A DNA stretch of 64,000 bases from contig BGZK01000209.1 of assembly GCA_005406025.1 (NCBI GenBank), positions 434,001 to 498,000 on the forward strand, in the 5' to 3' direction. Shown piece after piece: positions 35,661 to 48,294 of the stretch (position 1 is its first letter; each line of letters starts with the position of its first letter). Position numbers and translations under genes: made by a program. A model generated the notes under the pieces. It was not told where the DNA came from, ran no database searches, and was given only the letters and a program-made list of their open reading frames with translations. The stretch is from Eumeta japonica. Taxonomy: Eukaryota; Arthropoda; Insecta; Lepidoptera; Psychidae.

Positions 35661-37388
35661 GTGAGATAGCACACATGCGCAATCTTCCATAATATGCCAA
35701 TAGGTAGCGCTTTGACATTATTTGTGCAATAACAATACACAAAATATAGATATATATTTATAAGTTTCAATTTTATTATTATAATTGTGAAATCTAGTAC
35801 AAAATAAAAGGAATAGTTTTTTTTTGTCAATGTACTTAGGATAGTGAAATTTTACTATTAGCGACCATAAACAATACTTTCCTTCAAATTTGTCTTGCTT
35901 ATGCTGGAAACATCATTTAATCCTAAATCAAATATTTTTGTGCTCAATGTGTCAATGTGATACAAAAACACAACTAGTAATTTAAGTCTTTTTTTTTTAC
36001 ATTTTTAATGTCGTGACGTTTATTAATCTCCGTTCACTTACCATTGTTTGTACAGTTTTTTACCAAACTGACAAATAACTTTATATAAATTGGTATTTAC
36101 ATCGATTATTCCTAAAGGTTTATAAATCAGTTACCATTGATATTTTGTTAAGATTTGTATATTTTGTTTTAATATTAATATTTGATGAAATTATATTGGA
36201 ATAATCCTACGATTTTTTTTGTTATAAGCGGCATCTGTTGTAAAACTTTAAAATGAATTTTAAACATACAACTATGTACTTACATTCTGTCATTGACAAC
36301 ACACAGTCATGAAGACAGATTTCTGTGGTAGAGATACAGTCTGTCATGGATAATCGTATGTAATTATTTGTCTTCTTCGTTTTATTGTTTTATATTACAG
36401 AAAATTATATAGAAATTTTCTAAATAATTACTAAATATAAAACAATAGTAGTATAGAATGTATTTAAAATCAGTGATGTTTAAATAATATAGTCGATTAT
36501 CAAAGAGAGTTTGTCAGTGTGTACGGTACAATACGTAAGTATTCGATAAATTTCTATATTTGAATCATAAAACCATTTGTCTTTGTCCTAAATGTTGACT
36601 ATGTTAATGTATTTGCGTCACTAATACAATAATAATAATAATATATTATTAAGTAAGATTTTTAAAATACTAATATATATAATTTTTGAATATCTATAGT
36701 TATAATGGTATTCTTATATTTGTGATGTTTAAAATTTATTGTATGTATATTACATTCGCGATCTTTATCATGATGATTGGCAGTGTGTCATCTCATCTGC
36801 CTTTCAAGGCAAAGTAGTACTTGCGCTACTGTAGTGTAATGATACAGTAACTTCCTTGTTTTGTTGAGTACAAGTCGTGATTTCCCATTCTCGAGGCTTA
36901 AAAGAAGGCAGGTTTGGATTTCGCCAATAGATGTCTGAGTAAAACTTTAGACATGTGTTATGCATTAGTTCTTTGTTATTACACACTATTACACAAAAAT
37001 ATTGATAGCTAACTCAACAAAGTAATTTTACCATAATATTTATTTCAATAATTAACATTAGCCTATGTTTATGTTAGTATAGTAAGATATTTCTTCTATT
37101 ATTTGTAGTCTAGGTTTTCAATAGAACACTAAAATATAATAGATGACAATTAAAAGATACATTTTTTAAAAGAATACATTTTATTAAAAATACATTTTAA
37201 TAAAATGTATTAAAGACTTACAATTTGATTTTGGTTCTTATCAGGTGCCCGTTGTGTTTTGTTTAAATAATCTTTGAAGATATGCCAGTGCCTGTACTGG
37301 TATGTAGTTGAATCACTGATATTAGCTCTAATCAGATTTTAATAGCTATGGTTAATATGATATCGATAATTTTTAAATGTTAGTTTAA
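35661..37388. other. AT-rich upstream region of Dyrk2
   Basis: Very AT-rich. No exon is supported, apart from a minus-strand CAAACAATG|GTAAGTG at about 36038-36050 that has both a start-codon context and a donor but no supporting frame. A segment at 36770-36990 is GC-richer with a broken minus frame (NTCLKFYSDIYWRN) that I do not recognise. The stretch ends at TTAA (37385-37388), the piggyBac-type target. Confidence 0.35.
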
Positions 37389-38739
37389 CCTTTAAGTACA
37401 CGCATTGTTTTGGGTAACATTCCGTCACCCGTAGGGTCCAGAAGTATCCCCAATATAAATTTACATATATATTCAGAATTGTTCAATATTTTTTAAAAGC
37501 TGTTTTATATTTGAAGAAAAGCCATTATAATATTTATAAAAAGTATTTATTAATGTTAAAATTATCAGTCTTTAGACACTTAGGAACATTTTATCAAATT
37601 AACAATCTCATACATAGAATTTTTAAGACATATTTTTAATGTAATAAAATTGAACAAAAGAGTCAACTTCTGACTAACTTACTATTTTTTCTAATAAAGT
37701 ATGAATCAAAAACAAGAAATTATAAGAAAAATAACAATAAGCACTAAAGATAAAAAATGACAATAGGTGAAATGTACTATCCTAAACTAACATAAAATTA
37801 TTCTTTGGGAAGGCATGGTAAGCAATAAGCAATTGCTGTTGAATGAGGCTTGCAAATCGTTTTCTGGCAAGACTTGCAAACAATAGAACTTTTTATCCTT
37901 AGATCTTGGACAATAATAACATCTTCGCTTCATTTTGGGGCACTAGGACCAGCTTCATCTGAACTAGGCAAAGACTGCTCTTTGTCGATCAACTTGCTCA
38001 TTATTGCTCTTATATCTTTGGTCAAGTTAGGATTATTTTCCAGTCTTTGGCAAATATAATAAGTTGGATAATGTCGTCGGTAAGCAATAGTTCCCAAGTT
38101 TCTACTGGTGACATCTCATTCTTAGAAAGAGCAGGCCCTTTCAAACCTGTGCTCTTGATGATGTTGTGCTGTCGAGTACGAGATGGATGTGGTGGAGTTT
38201 TGCTCCATTTGAACCGGTTTTTACCGTAAAAACTGTTGCTGCTTGTATCCTCTGCGGATTCAGTATCGGAAGAATCATCGCTTTCCTCTATTTCATACGC
38301 TGAATTATGTTCGTTATGTATTGATTCACAGTCACTTATATCACCTACCTATTCCAAAATGTTCTCTTGAGCCGTGTCTTCTATCCCTTCGCTTTCAGAG
38401 TCACTAAAATCGTGTATAATTTGGGCAATTTGATTTTCGGTTAATCGGCGACTCATTTTTCCATCTATACAACACCAATTCTGAAAAGGAAACAAATAAA
38501 AATATAACCAAATCGAAAAAAGTTACTACGTTAAATCACGGGTGGGGTCTGCAGGTAGCCCCACGCAAGCAAAAATGCAACTTACCTTAGCAGAAGAGCG
38601 ACAAACGTCCACCCGCCGAAACGCCTCGCGTCGCACTGAGATTACCCGAAAGCGCGCGATCGTCACTTGTCAATTTCAAAAAATACCGTTAAAAAACAGC
38701 GCGTGGGGTCTGCTTAGACCCCGCCCGTGACGTTAAAGG
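37389..38739 (-). mobile_element. Internally deleted piggyBac-like element with TTAA target duplication
   Basis: TTAA occurs at 37385-37388 and at 38740-38743. Between them both ends open CCTTTAA when read inward (left CCTTTAAGTACACGC, right CCTTTAACGTCACGGGC), the TTAA-plus-CC end structure of the piggyBac superfamily. The right end has a hairpin-forming GGGGTCTGCTTAGACCCC at 38705-38722, with a similar hairpin near 38545. At 1351 bp it is about half the usual length, and the pseudogene inside has lost the catalytic core. It lies about 2.2 kb upstream of the Dyrk2 start. Confidence 0.85.
37798..38456 (-). pseudogene. PiggyBac-like transposase relic, N- and C-termini only
   Basis: The ATG at 38456 starts MSRRLTENQIAQIIHDFSDS, an acidic leader interrupted by TAG after QENILE. 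The frame goes on to YGKNRFKWSKTPPH and LSKNEMSPVETWELL, which resemble the N-terminal region of piggyBac transposases. It then jumps to a C-terminal part: LPSSDEAGPSAPK and, in shifted frames, KRRCYYCPRSKDKK and VCKSCQKTICKPHST. The latter is the cysteine-rich DNA-binding tail (CxxC...CxxCxxxxCxxH). The central DDE/D catalytic region is deleted, so it is not functional. It is read across at least one stop and two frame shifts. Confidence 0.8.
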
Positions 38740-38743
38740 TTAA

Positions 38744-39963
38744 GCAAACTGTAAAATGAACGTATAATATTTTTAACATATGTTTAATCTGATAAACATA
38801 ATTTATCAGTCAAGTATTTAAACACACAATAGAGTTTATTTGTTTTATAATTTAATAAATTGTTATTTAAAAGTTAGGTTTTTTGCTTTAAACATACACT
38901 AGTATGTATATGCAAATTTCGAAGGTTAAATCAGTGGCAGATCCAAGATTTTGGTTTGGAAGAGATTTGAACCCTTTTAGGGCAGTTTTTATTAGGCTAA
39001 AGTACTTCAAAACATAGAGCTTTTTGGGAAGGCTTGAGCTCCTTAGCATCCTCGCCTCAAAATCCATTACTTGGTTCAATGTCAATATTGCATTTTAAGG
39101 TTCTTTATCCATTGCGTCTGCCATCTGTCCATCTATCCTACCTTTAAAGGGCATTATTGCTCGAATAGTAATAAGTAGTCAGTTAAAATTCTGATATAAT
39201 CGTGAAACCCGGAATTTCATATGATATACACAATTATTTTATATTAAAGTATTTGTTTTCTGCAATGCATAGATTTCTATTTGCAGTTCTAAAAGGGATA
39301 TTTTATTGAATATATAATCATTATTTTGCACTTGTACCACCTTATTTTAAAAAGGTGCCATGCGGCATGCACTATCTTTCATTACACCACATGCTGAAAC
39401 AATTGACACCTTCTGGTATTGTTTGACTACACTCCTCTCTTGATAATAGTCCACACTATCAATTGTTCAAAATATGTTTCAAAACCTAATCTTAACAATT
39501 TATATTTTGTATGTAATATACAAATATTTATATTTTTGTCTATATTCAAGTAGAACCATCAATTATGTATAAATGTTTGGTATCATTATTTGTTTATGAC
39601 TCAATGGATATTTCAGGATTATGATGATTCAATTGCTTTTGTGTGTAGATTAGGTATGGGGCATTTCATTAAATTAAATGTAACCACTGCATCGTAAATT
39701 TTATATTTCAATGGTATCACTGTAATATCGTCCATCTATAACATGGACAGTTTCCTGTGCTAAGAAGGTGTACTTGAATCATCACATTGAATAACTATCA
39801 AACCTCTCGCATCTCATGTGGTACTCATCACTTGTTTGCCTATTTCCAATGTTTGATTTTGGCATGGGTTTTGTCAACTCTTTATTTACTATTTGTAAAA
39901 CTGAAAAAGATAGTATGATATAATACAATTCTACATGGGATTATGTACAGCACTTATGTTTAA
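38744..39963. other. AT-rich noncoding stretch
   Basis: No gene supported. A segment at about 38930-39100 (AGTGGCAGATCCAAGATTTT onward) looks like an interspersed-repeat fragment. Confidence 0.35.
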
Positions 39964-40460
39964 CTAGCTGTTACCGGCAACTTTGTTTGCATAGTAGTTA
40001 TGAAACATTATGTTTTAAAAAGACATGAAAGCTGTCTTTCATTTCTTCATTCTCTCATCACCCATAGAAAATCTTATACGCTGTGTCATGAAGTCTTCTT
40101 CAAAGCCACAATGTTTCTAGCAAGATTTTTTCTTTATCTTGAACATTATAAATTAAAAAAAAAATGATAGATATTGCACAAATTTTTTACTGTGACACTC
40201 GTACTGTAAAAAAAATTAACAATAGATAGGTACCATTTGTCCAAATCTATTCAATAGGTATGTCAAATTAAAAAAAGGTTAAAATTTGACTCTGCTCTCT
40301 GTTTAGCCCCTAGGTAATATAGCCTGATAAACTGTGTCCTAAGTTAAGCAGTAGATTACTGCTAATTAAACACAAAAAGTTTTGTTAAAATCAGACCCTT
40401 TAATTTTTTAGTGATCCTTGAACAAACAAACAGACAAATATACAGACTAATATTAAAAAA
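39964..40460 (+). repeat. Degraded interspersed repeat, ACTAGCTGTTACCGGC type
   Basis: The opening ACTAGCTGTTACCGGCAACT and the closing AACAAACAGACAAATATACA correspond to the start and end of the same broad class of lepidopteran repeats as 24831-25402. The interior is decayed. Confidence 0.55.
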
Positions 40461-42329
40461 AATTTAAAAGCAACTGTTTTAGGGTTTGTATTATGTATAT
40501 AATACATACCACTTACTTCATAACAAAAATATTTAATGGAATTGCAAGAAAGCCAAATCTGTATGTATTCTTTACGATTTTAGTATATCTATAGATTGAT
40601 AGCATGAGCATGATAAAGGCTACTAAAATAGTACAATTCCCGCCTCAAGCAGCTGTAAATTTTCTTACCAACACAACAATTATTCATCACTATTGTCCAC
40701 TTAGTAAATATTATCACTCATATGAGCTAAGTTGTGGCATTGCTCATGTACGTGACACTCACAATAAGTCTTCCAGCAGCCGGTGTCTATTTTGTTCAAA
40801 GGGAGGTATCTGTACCATGAATACATTTACATTTAGTAGATTTACATGCACATTGTGGTTTACTGGATAAATTCAGCATAATTTATATTAAAATAATGAC
40901 CATTCTCCATCTGATATTAATAAAAATCAAGAGATGTATTTTACCATTTTAGATTAAGACATTGGTACAGTCTTGACCCTTGCTATTAATTTGAGAGTTG
41001 TATATGTCTGAAAAACAATCACGTTTATCTATACGAAGGTCTTGTTTATTGTGAACTATTCCTCTGATTTTATACTTTTATTTTCTTTTAGCTGTTGTTT
41101 TTGTTTGTAACTGGAAATATATACTAATCAGAGTCTTAATTTGTAGTTTCCAGTTATGAAATAAGTATAATCTAGGTCTAATAGTCTTCATGCATATTTA
41201 AATAGTTTCACTTAGTTTTACGGTTGTAGTTTTTGCTTCGATCGTCCATAAATGTGAATAAAAATATTTTATAATGTTACATTTTGGTAAGGAAGCTTCA
41301 TGAATGACCTTTTTTTTATCAATCATACTTTGCTAATTATATCCCAAACTGTGTTTCTGATAGTATGGATAGATATAATTTAATTACATACTGCTGCAGT
41401 AAACATTGCAAATAATTATCATTAAAATTAAATGCTTTTTTAAAATTTCATACGTCCAAAGAAAAAATGAGATGCTTATAAGATCATTCTCATGTCTGTC
41501 TGTCACAATGTATTTCTTTCGAATTTTCTGAACAAAAAAGTTGCGATTTGGTACATATATATATAACTATGTGACCCAATCACCAACATATAGCGTAACT
41601 AGATGAATTGTGTTTTTGAGGATTAATCGTGGGTTGCCAATTAAAAATGGGTCAAATGCATCAGATGGCATATCAAATGAATAGGATTGACTTGAAATAT
41701 ACAAATATATATATCGTTTTTATAATGTTAATATCCATAGTTTACAAGATACTAAAGAAAAGAGATGTACGAAAATGGAGGACTTCCCATCGATTCTTTA
41801 ATTCCAAAACTGTTGAGCTTTTTATTCTGTAATTATTAAATATAGGGCTTCAGTCATAGTTTGCAGAATAACCTAACGAGAAATCCTAAGTCTTTAAAAT
41901 TCCCATGGAAAATGTTAAATATTCATCAATATACAATGTGTTGCTTAATTTCATCAAGAACTAATGGGTTCTCCATTTCATAGATCATGCGATTCCAATG
42001 AGCACTTATCCAGCTATTTCATACTTGCATACCTAGAAAAAGTTAGGTATACGTGTAGACAGATACATGTATATAATGTGAGAAATGACAGTATACCATA
42101 TGACGATTAAAGTAGGATGTTAGCTTATCAATTATTTAAAACTATCATTTTAATTAACATACAAACATGTTTTGTATATTTTACAATTATTTACTTAACT
42201 GAGCTTTTATTGTGCGAAACCAATTCAAACATCCCACAAACATTACACTCTAGCTTTCCAACAGCTGCTTCGCACGCTTGCACATGGAATGTTTCCTCAT
42301 TTTTTATATGGAATGACCTTGCTGTCAAT
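40461..42329. other. AT-rich noncoding stretch with repeat fragments
   Basis: No exon supported. An interspersed-repeat-like phrase (ATGTCTGTCTGTCACAATG) occurs near 41490. Short ATG frames (40604-40870, 41629-41832) show no domain. Confidence 0.3.
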
Positions 42330-42490
42330 CCTAATCTTATACCCGCTTTCAATATTGATGCCGATACTGTTCTTGACTTTGATCCCGATCGCGTTCTTGA
42401 TTATAATCCCGATCTCAAATTTGGTATTGACTCCAGTCCAATTCTTAATTTCGGTCCTGATTCTGGCTTTCTACACTTCTCCCTGTCCCG
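42330..42490 (+). repeat. Degenerate ~18-bp periodic repeat
   Basis: Variants of GATCCCGATCnnGTTCTTGA recur roughly every 18 bases, giving a translated pattern of alternating Asp-Pro-Asp units (DFDPDRVLDYNPD). This looks like a decayed minisatellite inside repeat DNA rather than a real protein. Confidence 0.5.
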
Positions 42491-42828
42491 CTTTTAATTA
42501 CCATACCACTACGGTTCCAAAGAATTCTTTATATAATCCCACCTCCCCTGAGGATAAAAATTAGTTCTGTGATTTCAGATATGTGCGCGAACAGAGAGAC
42601 AAACAACTTTAAAATTGTTTTTTTTTCTCTTATACTATCATTCTCTTATTGTCTGTTCTCCATTTTTTATAGATACCTTCAACCGTACAGAGACTTCTGC
42701 TATTTTATTATATGTATGTATTTAATCAAATTTAAATTGTATTGCTAACAAAATTAAATATGACTAGTACCAAACAACCAAGAAAAGATAATAATATGTA
42801 AATGTGTAAATAATATTAATATAAATTC

Positions 42829-44750
42829 ACGCCTATTTCCCAGAAGGGTCCGCAGTGGCTATAATTTCCACATAAATACGATATTTGCATATTTCTCTTA
42901 CTTTGTTGACATCCATCAATCTTTTCATGCAAGGTCATCAGTTTCAGTTGCTTATGATTTAGCCTTTTTTAATATGCCACCAATTTGTTCTGCATACGAT
43001 TTTCTAAGGCGACCCTTGCCGACTTTTCCATCACACACATATAGCTTTATTTTGTCAGTCTACTCTCATTCATCCTGTACAGTTGGCCAAACTACACTGC
43101 TCTCTAATACCACTGTATTTACCTACATATATCTTTCAAAGTTACCCCATAAATATTACGCAGAGATCGTACATACACCGCATTGATTCTACTTTCATTT
43201 TTTTTCTGCCATACTCAACTTTCTCTACCGTTCATAAGCATAGGGATTAAGGATGCCATTATGAACAGCCAAACGCGCTTGCCGTAAGACGCTTACTATT
43301 CATAATAGCAAGCAAGGCCCCATTCGCTTTATCTCCCGCATTCCCTCTCCTTTCAATGTTTATTATGTTTACCATCATTTGTAAACAAGCTATTTATTCT
43401 GCAGTCTTTATATAGAGATTGCAGTACCCATATCAGTTCGCTAAATAGTAGGTAATTTTTTAAAATGTGCCACGAGCCTTTCCCTTTATAGAGGGGCACA
43501 ATTACAGCTTTGCACCAATCATTAGGTATCCTACGGCTTTTCTCAGAATTTATTGAAGACCTGGTACAGCAGGCTTGCCATTATACACCCACCGCCTCTC
43601 AACATCTCTGAAAAAGCCCTATCATATCCGGCAGCTTTTCCAATTTTCATACATACGTTTTAGTGCTTTCATAATATGATTCATCGTAATTTCATTTTCT
43701 TCATCATTCATATATTCCGTTGCAGTAACATTGTCATCTGCTAATTTATTCTCACATGTAAGAACATTTTTGAAAGTAATTCTTTCATCGATTTTTCGCA
43801 TAGCTTTTCTTTATTCAGTAAATATCCATTACCGTCTCTAATGACATTCGTATAACGATATCTCGGAATAATTCGGGTTTTTTTCACCACGTTTCATAAA
43901 AAGCTCTTGGTTTGTCCGTAAATTATCCGAGAATCTCCTGTATATCGTTTTTTTATTTCATTCTTTTTTCCTTTCAAACATTCTTTAGCTCTTGTTTTTG
44001 CATTTATATGTTCTTTCAGCTTCTTAGCTTATCTTTCAAATTGACCTTTCTTTGCACTCTGTTATTAGTCTGTGCACAGTAAATCCAGCCATGTTCTTTT
44101 TTTTTCACCAACTACTTTTCTTACTTCAAAATTCCACTATTCATTATCTTTCTTACTAACATTTGTTTTTTCATTTACTCCACATACAGTTTTTGAATCA
44201 ACTACTAAAATAGATTTTGATACCTTTCATAATTCCTCAAGTTCTAGACGTTCATACTGTTTGATTTCATCCAAGTTATCTTTCAATCGCTCTACATATT
44301 TATATGATACATTCTCATCCTGACGCTTACCAACATTTATTCGTTCTAGCTCCGTAGTGACCATCTTCACACGGTGTCGCCAACGCTATAGTATAAAACT
44401 TTAATTCAACAAATCCTGAGAAGTGGTCTGTGCCAACCTTGACTCTACGGTACATTCTCATATCCACAACTTTACTTCTCAACCGATCATCCACAATTAT
44501 AAAGCCTATCATGATTTTGTCTTCTCCTCTTCGCCAAGAATATGAGTGTATCCTTCTGTGGTCAAACATAGTACCTGTTACACGTAGGTCAATTCTTAGC
44601 ACAATAGGAGAAGGCAATCACCCTCTTTCATCTCCAAAACCTAAGACATTCTCGTATCCATTCCGCTGAATAACCAACGAGCCATTAAAATCGCTTAACA
44701 TAACGATCCTTTCACTACTGTCACATTCCACTAATATGTCCCTTAACATA
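42829..44750 (-). mobile_element. Degenerate non-LTR retrotransposon (endonuclease + reverse transcriptase)
   Basis: Read on the minus strand with frameshifts and stops. From about 44700, MLSDFNGS and MIGFIIVDDRLRSKVVD then GTDHF are the C-terminal landmarks of an apurinic-type endonuclease (GDFN and SDH-like motifs). Near 43650-43450, KIGKAAGYDRAFSEMLRGGG and WCKAVIVPLYKGKG are the N-terminal RT motifs. Near 43200, NESRINAVYVRSLRNIYGV and then VRFMNESRL-like text with a CVMEKSARVA stretch belong to the C-terminal part shared with 58860-59255. The centre of the RT (motifs A-C) is largely lost. The 5' side is cut off exactly where a mariner begins at 44753, so the upstream half of the endonuclease is missing. 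Confidence 0.85.
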
Positions 44751-44752
44751 TT

Positions 44753-45215
44753 AAGGTCGAGGAAAAAGTTTTTCGTATATTATCGTATATAAAAAAAAGT
44801 TGCTGTAAAATCTCTGTTCGCGCTGTTTGTATCTGAGTTTTGATACCATTAAAAGAAAAATAAAAAATAAAAACGGTGTCCCGCCATTTTTCTATTGTTT
44901 TTCTGTCCACCAAAATAAGGGAATCTAACGTAGAGATTCGATACATTTTGAAGTTTTATTTCAAAAAAAATGAAAAATTCGACACAAACCGTGAAAAAAA
45001 AATTTGTGACATTTATGAACCTAATGCAGTGTCGGCAAAGGTAGCACAAAACTGGTTCAAGCGTTTTGAGTCCGTTAATTTTGATGTCAAAGATGAATAT
45101 CGCTCTAGTCGACGTCCTACCGATAAAGTTGATGCCATTTTAGAAAACGTAGAGTAGATCGGCATATCAGTTCTTACAACATAGCTGAAGAGCTAGGGAT
45201 TGACTAAAAAACAAG
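44753..45215 (+). mobile_element. Mariner 5' half, abutting the LINE
   Basis: It begins TAAGGTCGAGGAAAAAGT (terminal repeat) and then carries the N-terminal transposase region: CDIYEPNAVSAKVAQNWFKR, FDVKDEYRSSRRPT and KVDAILENVE. This is the helix-turn-helix part of a mariner transposase that binds the terminal repeats. The catalytic half is absent. The junction with the LINE endonuclease at a TA suggests insertion into the older LINE. Confidence 0.8.
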
Positions 45216-45244
45216 CCACAATACAAAAGGCTCAATACAATACC

Positions 45245-45440
45245 AAAATCAATGAATCTAACGTAGAAATACGATACATTTTGAAGTTTTAGTACATGAA
45301 AGGGAAAAATACGACACAAGCCGTGAAAAAAATTGTGACATTTATGGACCTAATTCAGTGTCAGGTGTAGCACGAAAGCGTATTCAACCAGTAATTTTGA
45401 TGTCAAAGATGAACTCGCTATGATCGACCGTCGGATGGAT
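45245..45440 (+). mobile_element. Second, partial mariner N-terminal segment
   Basis: It repeats the 44925-45120 stretch: GAATCTAACGTAGAAATACG, GTGACATTTATGGACCTAAT and TTTTGATGTCAAAGATGAAC. It is more decayed and shortened by small deletions. It may be a local tandem duplication of the first copy or a separate mariner that landed beside it. Confidence 0.7.
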
Positions 45441-45456
45441 ATAATGAAATTATAAG

Positions 45457-45493
45457 AAGGGTTCCGTTTTTGCAATTTTTGCACGGAACCCTA
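45457..45493. repeat. AGGGTTCCGT foldback
   Basis: AGGGTTCCGT and ACGGAACCCT lie in inverse orientation around about 17 nt. This is the tip of a repeat type common in lepidopteran DNA and seen in part near 28652 and 46624. Confidence 0.6.
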
Positions 45494-45689
45494 AAAAAGT
45501 GTAAAAAACATGATAAATTTCAAAATTTTTTTTTTTTGTATCAATACAAGAAAAATATTGATACAAAAATAGATAATAAAAGTATTCTCTTCTCTAAATA
45601 AATCATGATTTGGCCTTCACATGTTCGAACAAATTTCTGTAATATTTCTAGATATAGCATTTATATTTATATACTTGAAAAAAAGGACA

Positions 45690-45944
45690 TCGGATACAAT
45701 AAAAATTACAGTCATCAGACGAAAAACGAAAGTTTTCGACATAACGAAATGGTATCCAAGAGAAGGCCAACGATTGAGAGGAAGACCACTAATAAGATGG
45801 GTCGACAACATAAGTCAGATCGCCGGCAAAACCTGATATAGAGCAGCGAGGGGCAGACGGGAATGGAGAAGGCTACAGGAGGCCTTTACCGAAGGACAAC
45901 CGGACGTACAAAGGAGGAACAAAGCGCAAATAGTGGAATATTAA
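45690..45944 (+). mobile_element. LINE reverse-transcriptase C-terminal fragment
   Basis: The plus-strand frame reads VIRRKTKVFDI, then KWYPREGQRLRGRPLIRWVD and NISQIAGKT, a stop, then YRAARGRREWRRLQEAF and QRRNKAQIVEY before a terminal stop. The pattern RGRP..RW.D....G..W...A..R..W is the characteristic end of RTE/craft-like LINE polyproteins. Part of the preceding region appears deleted between FDI and TKWYP. It is a different family from the 42829-44750 LINE. Confidence 0.75.
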
Positions 45945-46623
45945 ATAGTTATTAAAACACTATAAAAGTTCCAAAAAAAAGGTTATAATAAATAAGCATT
46001 TATATACTACAATATTTGTTTCCCAAAGTTATAGGTTTTTTTAGTTATTTTATTCTTGAGACTGTTTATATTATTAATTCAAGTGTAAAAAAAATGTTTT
46101 CATTTCAAAAAAGAAATTAAAAGGAAAACGTATGTAATTGTTTTTTAGACGAAAATAGATTTTCTACACTTTGCTAATACTGCTACGACTACTAAGGTAC
46201 GATATATGCACTCGATATATCAGTTGTGATTAATCTAGTTTCTGATATGAAGTGAAAGATTTGTCTTTCCTTATATTAAAAAAAGTACAGTCTAGGAGGA
46301 ATAAGCGTGAAAAGGAGACAGCTGAAATTTAATTAGGAATAATACACAATAAGGACAAACGCGTTGGCATTGAGAGATCGCGGAAGTTGGAACAGAAAAC
46401 AGGAAGATGAGAAAATTGAAATGAGCTATGGCGATACAAGGGAAGCCACATTCAATGTCTAATTATGCACACATGGTTCAGACGTTACTTTGATCCGAGA
46501 TGTACACATTATCGGCGGGTTGAACTTAAAGATAAAAACGTCAATTGTAAATTTAAGCTAAAATCTGACACATAATGTACGAGCAATATATCAAATGTTA
46601 CGGTGAATGTTTATGAATTGGGT
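45945..46623. other. AT-rich noncoding stretch
   Basis: No gene or clear element seen. The first part is probably the 3' trailer of the preceding LINE fragment. Confidence 0.3.
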
Positions 46624-46960
46624 TTTTAGGGTTCCATAGTTAAGAAGAAACCCTTATAGTTTCACCATGCTCGTCCGGCTGCCCGTCTGTCTTTCTGTGC
46701 CTTAACTTCTAGTATTAGAGAACTGTAATTTCGTATGGGTATACATATTAGTCACCCCGATAAAATTTTACAAAATATTTTTTTTAGGATACCGCCCCTA
46801 CACGTATAGTGGGAATTATTTTTTTTGTCTCATCTATCCCATGATGTGGGTATAATTAGATGCTCATTCAAAAACATTGCGGGCTGTCAAAACTGTTTTT
46901 TTGTTTCAGGTATTCGTTTGCGAAATATTAAGCTTTAATAAGTGTCCTTACCTCTACCAG
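46624..46960 (+). repeat. Interspersed repeat, TAGGGTTCCATAG type
   Basis: The opening TTTTAGGGTTCCATAGTTAA and the next phrase AACCCTTATAGTTTCACCAT are familiar lepidopteran dispersed-repeat phrases. The 3' limit is uncertain. Confidence 0.5.
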
Positions 46961-47099
46961 GCGAATTGTTGCCTTTGGATCTGTGAGAAAATTGACAGTA
47001 CTTATTGTGTATAACGAAATGAAAAGGAAAACTATCACAGCTAAATAGACTAGACAAGTTAACAAGTAATAGTTGGCCGACTTATAAAATGTACTTTAA

Positions 47100-48294
47100 G
47101 GGCCAGAAATCCCTTTAGAAGCATGAAAAATAGGTATTTTTCGAGAATTTTTTTAGAGGGGATAAAATAATCTAATCATTTTCAAATTTTGACATAATTT
47201 TATTAAAGTTTTCAAGTTTGGAAAGAATTTTTTTTCGCAATCATCAACAAAATGGCGCCGTTATTAAGGGTCTTCGGACGCCCGTTTTCGGTGACATCAA
47301 AAGGTGATGTAGTTGTCACTCTTTTGCTGTTGATCTGAAAAAGATTTAACAAATGTCATTCGTTTACTGACATTAAGGGGAAGGATATACCTAAAAATGA
47401 TGACAAAGTGCAAAATTGAAAATTTGGGAGCCCTTTTACTCTAAAGTTCGAATTTTCGACCATTTTTTCGACCTATTTGACCCCTAAAAAGATATTTATT
47501 TACACGCTACCTTTCGAACTCAAGGTATATCCTTCCGATATTATTACTTAGCGTTATCTCCCAAAATTTCATCGAAATCGGTCGGATAACTTTTGGAGCT
47601 ACAACACGAGCAGTTTTTCAAAATGTAGTTTCAAGATAATCACGTTTAAAGTTTCAACATGTGAAAACTAGTATTTGTAGACACTTACTAATTAATCAGC
47701 GATTCCAGGTGCGTACAGCAGACCTTCTTCCTCGAAAAGCTGATTTTTTTCCTCCAGCTGTTTTTTCCGGGCGGTACGAGCTTATTTCGTCTCAGAAAGG
47801 CTCAGTCCGTTTTGCCGTACAATTCGCGCCTCATCCGAGGTTTCAGCGAAAACTCTGCAGTTGGTGCCGACGACTATGCCCTTTCGAATAGTTTGGCATT
47901 TTACTTTATTAAACTCAACCGTTCGGGACAAAATTTCAAACGAAACTGAATCTGTTTTTCGGGCAACGTTTCGTTTAGTGTACCTACCGTTTTATGCTAC
48001 ATACATATATCGTATAATGTCCCCCCTATAAAATTTCTCGAAACATCTGCCTGGTCATAAAAAAAGGTAAATAAGGGAGTATTGTGATGTAAAGGTTGCT
48101 CCGCCTCTAACGGTCCGAGCGCCCGACTCGCTACCTAACCGCACGCTGTCGCTACGCTCTATACTATATGCGATAATTCCGCAAATATTCAATATTTCTG
48201 GTTTTCCTTTGGTCAGTATAATCTTTGGGTATTATGCTTTCGAAATATGTAAAAAAAATTAGATTTTTTGAGAATTCTAATGGGATTTCTGGCC
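47100..48294. mobile_element. 1.2-kb TTAA-flanked element with GGCCAGAAATCCC inverted ends
   Basis: TTAA at 47096-47099 and at 48295-48298 flank inverted ends: left GGGCCAGAAATCCCTTTAGAA, right (inverse) GGCCAGAAATCCCATTAGAA. TTAA duplication with G-rich ends fits the Kolobok-type superfamily better than piggyBac, whose ends begin CC, but this is inference. The interior has a TTTTGAAAAACTGCTC-like block (inverse near 47610), a moderately GC-rich centre (47690-47940) and a 76-codon plus frame with no recognised domain. It is probably non-autonomous. Confidence 0.75.

Noticed and set aside
36038..36050. Minus-strand CAAACAATG with GTAAGT immediately after
   Set aside because: A start-codon-only exon is possible in principle, but no second exon or promoter supports it.
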